From Combretum micranthum (lineage: Eukaryota; Streptophyta; Magnoliopsida; Myrtales; Combretaceae), in contig JAMXBD010001591.1 of assembly GCA_024138025.1 (NCBI GenBank), forward strand, positions 62,001-126,000: a stretch of DNA of 64,000 nucleotides. Reading direction: 5' to 3'. The translations under genes and the position numbers were made by a program. How positions within the stretch are numbered: the stretch's first letter is position 1; each line of letters opens with the position of its first letter. Below the pieces are notes generated by a model. That model did no database searches. It had not been told where the DNA came from and worked only from the letters and a program-made list of their open reading frames with translations. Of the stretch, positions 36,601 through 47,100 are shown in pieces.

Positions 36601-37567
36601 GGGAAAAGCCTCTTTTGGTACCTAAGCATTGTCGAAAAGGTCAATTAGGTACTTAAACTTTCAAAAAGTTTAATTTCATATCCAATTGAACTGTTCGTGC
36701 CCATAATTACTACCTTACATAACATCAACAATTCTTTTTCCTACATGGACCCATCTACCAATAATTGATTGACACGTGTCCAATAAGGAAAAAAAAAAGA
36801 TTAGACTTAATTGCACAAAGAGAGGGGAAAGGGGAGAGAGAGAGGAAGATGAGGATGAGAGAGAGAATAGTAGAGAGAGAAAGATGGAAATGAGAGAGCA
36901 AGAGAGTAGCAGCAGAATTGTATCGTCTTGGATTGTTGATTAAAATCATATCCCAATGATGTCACAAATGTAATTTGACAAATATGTTGAGTCCTAAATC
37001 GCATTTCGAAAAAAGGAGGTTTTGTACTAGACGACATTCATCACATATCTCTTTCCTTGTTAACTTGATCAACTTCTTCATCTTCTTCATCTACCTTACC
37101 TTCATCATGTACCATGCCTCATAACCTTTGAGTCTTGGATATTGCTGTTCTAGTTTCGAGATCAGAAACTCACTCTTATTGGGGAAGACGGTACAACCAT
37201 TAAAATTGATAGCTTGGAAGAAGAGTGCCTCATGAGTTGAACCAAAGATGAGGAAGTTGCAAGTGTAGCGTAGCTAGTGGCATAAGACAATGGAGATGGA
37301 GGAGAGCTCCCATGGAGTACTTTTTCTTCCTTCTCTCTCTTTACTTTTTTTTTTCTTTTTTTTTTTTTGCTTTTTAATGTCACCAACATGTGTCAGTCTA
37401 CCATTGATTATTAGAGCTAGGTAGACATACGGTGTTAACCAAGTTAACTTAGAGTAGTAATTATGGACACGAAAAGTTTAATTGGGTATAAAATTAGACT
37501 TTTAAAAATTTCAGGTGTCTAATTGACCTTTTCGTCAAAATTCAGGTACCAAAAGAAGCCTTTTCCC
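36601..37567. mobile_element. Mutator-like non-autonomous element with long TIRs (967 bp)
   Basis: The left end GGGAAAAGCCTCTTTTGGTACC and the reverse complement of the right end GGGAAAAGGCTTCTTTTGGTACC begin terminal inverted repeats that can be followed for about 120 bp. Flanking 9-bp words TTTTATATA (36592-36600) and TTTCATGTA (37568-37576) match at 7 of 9, consistent with an aged MULE target duplication. The interior (about 36780-37390) is unlike the TIRs and includes GA-rich and GAAGAAGAT-rich text that may be captured host DNA. No transposase. Confidence 0.75.
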
Positions 37568-37576
37568 TTTCATGTA

Positions 37577-39439
37577 TTTGGTTATATTTTATAAAAATAT
37601 GTTCATCACACTTTTTCGATGTTTGGAATGAATTTTGTATAAAATTAGTAAAGTGCATATATAAAGTGTTATTTATTGTGAAGAGTAATTTGAAAAACGA
37701 CTTCCCTTTTAAAAAATGTAAGTTTTTTTTTCCTTATAAATGTAAATGTTCTCCCATAAAAAGGACAAAAGTTATAAGGAAAACATTTTCCAATTAAAAT
37801 AATATTTTTAGCCAAATATATAAATATTAACGAAGAAAGTGTTTTTCCTAAAATCAAACAAGGCTTAAGATGATGAATTTTTTCTAGTGAGACCCAAACA
37901 AAATGACACCAAGATAAGATAATTTTAGAGAGCAATGCTTTGTTTGACACTTACCAAGGGATATTCAAATGAAGCTTCGTAGTAAACGTCACTCTTTGGG
38001 GCAATGGAGGGTTTTGATGAAGTGCCTCAAGTTTGAAGCGGTGTATTGATGGGCATGGGTTAGGTTCAAACAAAATACATAACAAAGATTCAAATCTCTT
38101 CATAAAATATAGATAGAGTCAATATAACTCTAATAAACATTTAATACACAACGAAAAAGCAGATGATGAGAAGAATTATCTTTTATAAGTCTATACTATT
38201 TTCATGTTCTTTGATTCATTATGCTCTTTTGTATATGAATTTGCATTTTATTCTCAAAAGAAAATGTCTAATATATTAGTGAAGTTATTTCTTTAAGTAA
38301 AAAACACTAGGCTTAAGATCTATCAAGTGGATTGCAACATTTGCATATATTTGTGATAGTAATAAAAGTGTGTGCACAACTCTATTTAGTGATAGGGGAA
38401 AGTGGGTTAGTGGTGCCAAACCCCACTTTGTAACCAACATTTGATTACTCTTCTTATCCACTCAAATACAATATCTATTATCTTATTTTATTGCTTGTTC
38501 TTTCATTTATTGATTTAGTGATTTGTGATAAAAATTTGTTAAAGCTTAATTTACATCCCGTCTTGAATTACATTGATATCTAACATTGGATATCATTTTA
38601 AATTATATAAGTGGGTTTCTTTTGAATGGCAGTTTTGTTAGTATAATTTTGCTTACAAGGACAGTAGGTCAGTTACTGGTAGTGAGATCATAGGGATAAG
38701 ATCAACAAAATTGACAAGCTTTAGACAAAATCAAGCTTCCTTTCCACGTGTTGTAATGTGTTATAAAAGACATAATATATATACCAATTCTCGATATAGT
38801 GGATATGGTGATAGAAGCCCTTGACTTATTGTATAGGAATTGATCCTACATACTTATTGCAGAGTCAAAGATTGTGATTCTTTCATTTCTTTTTTCAATG
38901 GTATTATTTTTCTTCGATACCATACATTAAGCTTTAAAATCAAAAGGTTTTTCACTTAAAAAAAAATAATGTTGTCATGATTTAGATTAAGGTTTTCAGT
39001 ATATTACGATCGAGGGAAGTATATGCAAAATGGAGCTTTCTACATTTTTTATTCCATGTATGGATTATGGTTAAGGATTTTTAGTCTTTAGTTTAAGAAC
39101 TTCAGTCCATGTGAATTTAGGAGCTGGGTTTGAGAAGATGTGTTGTTTCATGTATCTTTTAGTGTAAGGAATTTAGGAAATATTAGATGCTTAGGTTGGA
39201 TTTATTTTATGAATATTGGATCGGGTTATGGTATTACATTCAAACTCATAAAAGAAAAATGGGTCATATTTACCGTGTTAGCACATAATTTGATTTAGCA
39301 TTAGTTTTGTTTAGTTTTTTTCCCACATTAGCAAATGAATACATTTCAAGGGGTGTAGGTGTTGACTTTTACAAAACATGGGGTTCGTGCAATTTTAAAA
39401 CAATTTCAAGTGTCCATACAATTTATCAAAAAAAAAAAA
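37577..39439. other. AT-rich intergenic DNA without genes
   Basis: No gene or recognisable element. A 93-codon minus-strand frame at 37669-37950 is compositionally biased and shows no domain. Confidence 0.45.
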
Positions 39440-39697
39440 AAATCACTTACTATAAGTTGCACACATGACAACAAAATGTAGACCTCATTATTTATATCGA
39501 TGCTAGTCTTTTTATTTTAAACATTGTTACTAATAATAATAAAATGTATGGCTAGAAATTGATGATTTTGGTATTATAAATAAATAAGGTTATGGTGTAG
39601 CCATGATTTTGTAAGGTGATACTACACTCTACACAAGTCTGCTAAAGTAATAACATGGATATTTTCTTAATATAATTGTAATGCTAAGTTATTTTTA

Positions 39698-40142
39698 GAG
39701 TTAATGATAAAAATGGTACCTAAACTTTCACAAAATGTTTAATCAGATACTTGAAGTTTTATTTTAATAATTTGGTGCATGAATAAAGCTTTTGTAGACA
39801 TTTTTCATACCTAAAGTTTAGTTTTGACAATTTTGGTACCTAAATAAAGTTTTCATGAAATTTTTTTCTACATGAAGCAAGTTCAATTAGATATGAAAAA
39901 GGTCAACAAAAATTTATTATAGGTACCAAAATTGTCAAAACCAAATTTTAGGTATGAAAAAAAAATCCATAAAAAGCTTTGTTCAAGTACTGCATTGTTC
40001 AAAACCAAACTTCAGGTATCCAATTCAACTTTTTGCAAAAATTCATGTATCATTTTTAATATTATGCATTGTTCAAAACCAAACTTCAGGTATCTAATTA
40101 AACTTTTTGCAAAAATTCAGGTATTATTTTTAATATTATCCC
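39698..40142. mobile_element. Mutator-like foldback MITE inside the array (445 bp)
   Basis: Nearly fully palindromic: the left arm starts GAGTTAATGATAAAAATGG and the right arm, reverse complemented, starts GGGATAATATTAAAAATAA; both continue through (A/G)TACCTGAA.TTT and TTTTGACAATTTTGGTACC. Target duplication TTATTTTTA (39689-39697) and TTATTTTTT (40143-40151), 8 of 9. The uninterrupted neighbouring array unit at 40666-40690 reads AAGTTATTTTTATCTATT, the predicted empty site. Confidence 0.88.
39992..40139. repeat. 74-bp tandem duplication in one arm of the MITE
   Basis: Units 39992-40065 and 40066-40139 both begin GCATTGTTCAAAACCAAAC and end TTTTTAATATTAT. They explain why the right arm is longer than the left. 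Confidence 0.9.
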
Positions 40143-41806
40143 TTATTTTTTTCTATTGCTGAATAAGCAATCATAGTGAAGTCAAATCATGTATTATAAT
40201 ATACATGAAAGTTTAGTAATTTGAATTCAATGAAGAATAATAAGTTTAAAGAAGTTGTATAGTTATAATTTGCTTGCAAATACACTTGTATATATGATTT
40301 TTTGAACTCATAACACATCATTAAAGCACCGCCAATCACAACATAGATATGATATAAATAAAAGAAAAGAAAACATTGAGATGTTTTAAGTAACACAATA
40401 CAATAATACATAGAAGAACCCTTAGTTCAAGTCCACACGGGTCATTTCCTTTGTATACATTCATAATCTCTCTCTCCTTCTCTCTTTATTGTATGAGTAA
40501 TTCTGGTATTATGGAACAAATAATAGAGGTTATGAAAAAAGTGTATCAATAATTTTGCAATGTGATAATACACTTTACGCATGAGTTTTAAAAAATTGTT
40601 TAGTGATAGATATGGATAGATAAACTAATAATGTGTAGATTATCTTAATGCGGTCATATAAATGTTAAGTTATTTTTATCTATTACCATATAAACCAATC
40701 ATAACATATCAAATCATGCATTTTGCCATATAAGAAAGTTTGGTGAGTTGAATTCAAGGAAGAATAATTTGCTTGAATATTTTGTATTATTATATTTTGC
40801 TTATAAATATACTTGAAAAATGATTTCTCAAACTCATTATGCATCATCAATCCGCATTAATACTAATCCTATTACAAATATGACATAAATAAGAAAAAAA
40901 TAACTTGTTATAAGTAGTACAATATAACAAAGTGTAGAAAAATTCCTTGTTAAAGTCCACACTAGTCCTTGTATTCTCACACATTCAAAACTTTTCTTTA
41001 TCTCTCTTTTAATTATGACTGGAAATGGGTGATTCTAGTATTGTGGAACAAAGAACTAATGTTATGAAAAAAGTGCTATTAATAAGCACTTTATATTATA
41101 GTTGAAGATTAATGGGTCAAGCTTTTGAAATGATAAACTTAAAGCTGTTTCAATTGATCCTGTATTATACATCTATAGTCAAGTTAACTAGAACTTTAAG
41201 GTGTTATATACTTTATGAAAAATAAATGAATAAATAAACAAACATATGGAAACATGAAGAACTTGCCATTTACCACTTACTCTTAACTAGTGTCCCCATA
41301 TACATCAACATTTTCCATATTTCAATGCCTATCACTTCAATAGAAAAATCTACTTTCTATGATCATGAGTTGAAAATTAAAATTCACCAAAACCTTTTAA
41401 TAATTGTATTTAGAAATCCCAACTTTAAAGTTAAAATTCAAGACCTCTAACTCATTTCAAGTAATAATTTTACTAGTATTTTATCTCATATATGAACAAA
41501 ACAATCGATAAATATTAAAACATCAAATATATAGCAAAAGAACAAAAATAGCTAGAAAAACTTTTTAGCAGAATAACATCAAATGTCAAAACCTTTTACA
41601 TTTCAAACACATAAAGCATCATGAAACCTATGTTAATATTAATCATAACTTATGCACATATATGACAAAGGAAAGAAAAAAAAAAAGAAAAACATTAACT
41701 TGATACATATAACACAACCCAACAGAATGATTTATTACCTTATACAATTCCCTGTTCTAAGTCCACACTAGTCTCATTTTCTTATACATACAAAAATCTT
41801 CAAGAT

Positions 41807-42158
41807 AATAACAAATTAAGTGCCTATTGTCTCAACTTTTTGATTATTTAGTATTTTATCTTTTAATTTTGGCAAATTAGTGAATAATATGTAATGGACA
41901 TTTATTTTGATGACAAGATGATGACAAACCAAGTGTATATACATTTAATTTTTGGCAATTTATTGCTACATCTTTTGATTTTGGTAATTTTTGGCCAAGT
42001 GCCTGCTATTATCATATTATCAAAATACATGTACGTCAAATATTATTTTAAGGAGACATTAAACTGCACATACTTTGAATGTATAAGCACTAATTTGCCA
42101 AAATCTAAAAATGATATGCTAAATTGCAAAAAAATTGAAAGTAGAGGCATATAGCTTA
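41807..42158. mobile_element. Foldback MITE between array units
   Basis: The left part GTGCCTATTGTCTCAACTTT...TTTTGGCAAATTAGTG matches the reverse complement of the right part ATGCCTCTACTTTCAATTT...TTTTGGCAAATTAGTG. The remainder is a short spacer. A clear target duplication was not found, so the exact ends are approximate. An 86-codon frame spans it but reflects the inverted repeat. Confidence 0.6.
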
Positions 42159-42831
42159 CCGATATGCTTGTAACTACACTTGTAAATATGATATTTGAGA
42201 TTCATAACACATTATCAAACCACAGCGATACTCATTATAAGATTGATAGGATATAAAAGGAAGAAAAAAGAAAAAAAAAAAGAAGAAACATTGACTTATT
42301 ATATGTAGCACACAACATAATAAAATCCAAAAGGAACTTATTATACATTATATTATATGTAAAAATATAATAATTGAATTTGAGGAAGAAAATAGCTTTG
42401 AAGATTTTGCATGGTTGTACTCTGCCTGTAAATACACTTGTAATTATAAATTTTCAAACTCATGACACATCATTAAACCTCGTTGATACTAATCATAATA
42501 CATATATAATATAAGTAAAAGAAAAGAAAAAGACTAACCTGTAATGAGCAGTACAATGCAATATGATGTAGAAAAAAATTCCCTATTCTATGTCCACCAA
42601 TCATTCTTAATGTAGGGTTAATTACAAAAACATGACATACATTTTAGTCAATTTATAAACCTATAACCTGTGTTAATTTTTTTTTTTTTTATAAATAGGT
42701 GACCTGATTTTAATGCAAAAGTATCATTATAATTACTATTAGAAATATATGTATTAGAATCTTATTAGTCTAAAAAATTGATTTAATAAAAAATATTATT
42801 GAACATATAGTATAAAGGTAGCATTGACGTC

Positions 42832-42893
42832 TAATGCCTAAGTGTTACACGTGGCGAAACTAAACATGTCTTGACCCTGTTTGGGGCGTGACA
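42832..42893 (+). repeat. Terminal fragment of a gypsy LTR
   Basis: It ends TTTGGGGCGTGACA; its reverse complement TGTCACGCCCCAAAC.GGGTCAAG is very similar to the LTR end that starts at 63755. Only about 60 bp are recognisable. Confidence 0.6.
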
Positions 42894-43074
42894 AAATTAG
42901 TTTGTATTTGAAATTAGTTGATTACTTAGTTTATTTAATCCGTATGTTTTATTTATCTTTGCAATTATCCATAAGAACACAAAAAATGTTTAAATTTTAG
43001 TTTCTTTATCTGTTGCATACCATAGTTTTATTATTTGACTTGAGTTACATGTTGTTAGATTGTATTATATTTAA

Positions 43075-43437
43075 GGGATAATGTCAAAAATATTATATGA
43101 ACTTTGACAAAAAGTCCAATTAGATACCTAAACTTTAATTTTGAACAATTTAGTACATGAAGCAAATTTTCGTGGACCTTTTTCCTACCTGAAGTATGGT
43201 TTTGACACTATTAATATTTAAACGAAGTTTTCATCAATTTTTTTCAAACCTGATTGAGCTTACGTCAGGTATGAGTTCAGAAAAACTTTATTCAAGTATT
43301 AAAATTATCAAAGTCAAACTTTAGGTATGAAAAAAGTTCATAAAAACTTTGTTCAGGTACCAAATTGTTTAAAATGAAACTTTAAGTACTTGATTAAACA
43401 TTTTACGAAAGTTTAGGTACCATTTTGTCATTAGCCC
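43075..43437. mobile_element. Mutator-like foldback MITE (363 bp) with perfect 9-bp target duplication
   Basis: The ends are GGGATAATGTCAAAAAT and (reverse complement of right end) GGGCTAATGACAAAATGG; arms continue with TACCTAAACTTT-type text, the same family as the element at 39698. The flanking TATATTTAA at 43066-43074 and 43438-43446 is identical, the length expected for Mutator-type transposition. Confidence 0.92.
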
Positions 43438-44003
43438 TATATTTAATTATATCAATGCTTTGGGTTCGACACATTTCGTTGGTAAGTTCAAAACTCTACA
43501 TTTGTTCCTTTAGAACTTGATATTGAAAGTCAAATTAATATGAGGTTTAGTTATTGTTGTGTTAGTTGAATCCAATTATTGTAGATTGTTGTCATGTTGA
43601 TATTGGATAAAAGTGAAAGGGTAGGGTTCACGTGTTGAGTCCATGTAGGTTATGGAGTATCCGTAATGCCTCAAGTGTACAAGATGTTGCAGTTTGGCCA
43701 CATATATAGGCATTTAGTAAGTTAGGTAGGTTACTAATCAAATTTTAATTAAGAAATCCTTGTTAATTTAAAACTTGTAAAATCAATTTGATCTAGATAA
43801 TAAATTTTTAAAGCAAAATCCTTTTTAGTATTAAAGCCCTCTAAAACAACAATTTGGCTTGAAGGCTCATGTTAAATAATATAAGATTAAAGTTTTGTTA
43901 CAGTCATCCTGAAAAATTTCAAGGAGTAATAAATAAAGTTCTTCCAAGAATCTCATAAAAATGTATTAATTGTTGCACCATCTAACGAATCAACCATCCA
44001 TCT

Positions 44004-44136
44004 TGTCATACCCAAAACCTCAAAATGAATATCCATATTGAGGTCATCATGGGTATCTAAAATAGTAAAAGAATGAGCAACGAAGCCTGATACGCAATAA
44101 ACAAACATACCCATGCATGTTATACGTAAGGATGTA
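44004..44136 (-). repeat. Gypsy LTR terminal fragment
   Basis: It begins TGTCATACCCAAAACCTC, like a minus-oriented chromovirus LTR end, and contains ATGAGCAACGAAGCCTGATACGC, which is echoed at about 47193-47225 (ATGAGTTGTAAAGCCTAGTATAC). Borders on the right are unclear. Confidence 0.4.
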
Positions 44137-47100
44137 ACCGGATTGGCCATAAAAGGGTTTCTGATCCACCCGATCTGGTAAAAACCTATAAGGTTGAACC
44201 CTATAAGGTTTGAAGATCGGTTTTTGATATGGGATAAAAACCTTATAGGGTTATAGGGTCAGTTCGAATACTATAAAAATATCCAATGGATACCCGATCT
44301 GCTAATGAAATTAAAAAATAAAAATAAAAGCATTTACAATAGACTAAAAGTGAAACATGTAATAACTTTGATTCCTAATTTCTGCTTCCTACTTAAGTTC
44401 TATACTATATCACATCTTTGCTCTCTCTTAAACCTGCATCTTGACATCGCCTCCAGCTAAGCCTTCTTCCTCCTCCTTTGCCTGTCGTGTGCCTTTAGCC
44501 CAGCCTTCTCCCTCCTCCTCTGCTTGTCTTAGAGTTTCTTTAAGTACTATGATTATAAATCAACTACATGAAATAAAAATGATTATACTAGACTAGTGTA
44601 GGGATTTTGCTATAGATTGAATTTTGGTATATTTTTAAAGGGTAAATGTGAAAATTTGAGGGCTCATTGTATGTTAGTATTTTTCAGGACATGTTACTAC
44701 CATTTTACTTAAACTATGTCCTACTACTTTTCAAACTTTTTCATAAAGTCATATTAAGATTGGGAAATTAAAATTTACACACAAGGAACTTATCTTTTTC
44801 CATTTTTTTCCTTTATAAGATACGATCTATATCATTTTCTTTTATATTTTAAAAATAAAGTTCGCATTGGGCACGAAGTTTTTGACCATCTTTGCATTTT
44901 TATAGATTATATATATATATATATATATATTCTCAAATGAGGTTTGTGGTAAAAAAAAAACGAAAAAATAAAACTCAATTTCACATCTCTTAGAAAGATG
45001 TCATATTTAGAAACATTACTATTCCAAGTATTATATATTATGATGGGTTTTTCTTTTAAAATTTTATTAGGTTGATTATATATTGATAACCTTCTTTTTT
45101 TTGCCATCTTTATATGAACAGTGGACATATAGTCTTTTCCAAGGAGCTAACTTACCACTTCGCGTGCCTCTAAAGGTAAAGATGAATTACTTTTGGCGAG
45201 CATTAACAATCTTTTGTTTCATAACATGGTAGACAAAACTGGATCATATGTACATGTACATTTTGACGACTATAGGTAGACAAAATACCCAATAGAGCAA
45301 GACTAGAATTTATTACAATCAGAGATGGGGAAAATTAAGCTGGTTTTCCCCGTTGATGGTAACAATCCTATGCTGATTTTTCGAGCCATGAGGAATGGAC
45401 CTTTTAAAAAAAATCGGATGGGTAATTAGGTTAAATAGCAAATCTTTTAGTAAAGGTAATCAGGTGGGTTTCAGGTTACATAATAAACCCCATAGGGCGG
45501 GCTTGGATTATTTCAATTAACTTCAATTGACTTTGAATGATTTTAATTTCTTATGATTGGTGTTTGAGCCATTTCCATATCATTATTGCATTAGTGATTG
45601 TATTTGTAGTTTATTGGAGTTAAACAAAGAGTGATCAACTCTTATTGCTATTTAGTGTTCTTGTGGTGTTGTGAAGTTGTTTATTGCCTTGTAATAGTGT
45701 TGCATTGTTCAAGAAGTGGTTTTATTGCATTAAAGTAGTGCATGTATATGAGGGGTCAAGAAGCATACTGGGTGTCTATAAAAAATTTTGGGACAATTGA
45801 ATTATGATGTGACGAGATATATAAAAAGAGACAATATCATATAAGGATTTAACTGAATTGGAGTAGCAACATAATATCCTCAAAAAGTGACTTGAAATAA
45901 AATCAATTTAGAAATCCAAATCGCTTGTGAACCATTTGAGCCTAAAAATGTTAAGCAAGAACAAAAGGTAAGGAGTCGTGATTTAAGGCACTTAAAATAT
46001 TGGAGTTATAGCCATCTTGCATCAATGCCTAAACAAGAAAGTAATAGTTTTTAAAGAAAGCATTTTCATTACATAAATTGATGAAGGGCTTGTTAAAATT
46101 GAGTCAAAATTTCATGGAGAATTAGCACCGAAGTTATAAAATTTGATAGCAAAATTGTGAAAGAGGTGAAAGAGAATGGAATTGTAGAAGTTAACAAAGA
46201 GATTGTAAAAGAGGGGAAAGAGGTTACAGAGGACCTTGAAGAAGGTAACTAAAAAGTGACCTTCAAAGAAAAATTACTGAGATTTAAGATCATAAAGGTT
46301 AAGAGATCGTGAGTGAGGAAAGATAACTAAAATTGTAGCACATATAGTTAAGAATCTAACTGTTGTTAATGAAGGAATTGAACTTAAGCGATGAACAACC
46401 ATAAAGGAGCCATCCATATCTATCATGCATGCCTTGTGTTCCGATACTTCTATTGTATCTTATGTCCTCATCATTAATGAGCGCACTTAACCAACAACAT
46501 GATGAGTGCATGGAGATTAACATTCGATGAAGCCAAAGATTTCATGTGTGGGTGACTTAAGCATTTTATAAAAAAGATCCTTACTTTCTGCCCATCATAT
46601 TGTATGAAGCTCACTATTCTCTTAAGTTTGGTGAATTTGGTACATGACAAATGGAAGGAACACAAACTAATATTGATAATTTTGTTTGAGTTGATGTGTT
46701 CTTGTTTGTCACTCCTTATAGGTTGATATTCAATCTTAGAGGGTGTAAGATTGTTCAATTACCAAGATTCAAATCGAATCTTCACTTACCCTAGGCGATG
46801 ATAAAATCAAGACTTGATTTGGGTTTGTTAAAACCTTTAAAATTCAACTTGTTCAAAAATCGGATTTCATAAAATTACTTTTTCATGACTATCTCCCACA
46901 GGGCCCATCAACTTGCTTAACTCGACTAGAAAACATTTTGGACCTAATAGTCCCTTTAAAAAAAATTAATTACAAGTTTATTAGGTACAATCATCCAAAT
47001 TGGTAAAATGAGAGTTTACGTCAAGTCTTTTTTGAAAACTAAATATGGTCATCCAGATATATATCAATAAATTTACAACAAAATACTTTTTGAAATACAC

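Larger units (their letters stand above)
39440..42610. repeat. Degenerate tandem array resembling the PEPKR1 5' leader region
   Basis: At least five units, in the same orientation as 8040-8760, lie near 39440-39697 (partial), 40152-40678, 40679-41100, 41130-41800, 42160-42345 and 42360-42610. Recurrent landmarks in order are TTCAAACTCAT.ACACATCAT, TAATACTAATCATAACA, AAAAGAAAAGAAA, a TAAGTAGTACAA(T/C)A motif, AA(G)TCCACAC(C/T)AG, CACATTCAAAA, and TGGAA..GGT.ATTC.(A/G)GTA. The 41130-41800 unit also matches the leader intron (CTATTATACATCTAT.GTC.AGTTAACTAG, ATCTACTTTCT.TGATCATGA). No kinase coding sequence accompanies any unit. Two elements interrupt the array (39698-40142 and about 41807-42158). 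Confidence 0.72.

Noticed and set aside
37669..37950. 93-codon minus-strand frame with hydrophobic segments
   Set aside because: AT-driven Phe/Leu/Lys-rich composition, no domain, no splice context and no neighbouring gene structure.
44137..44300. Palindromic ACCCGATC/CGGATTGG patch as a complete MITE
   Set aside because: I could not find a matching opposite terminus or target duplication, so only a repetitive patch is reported.
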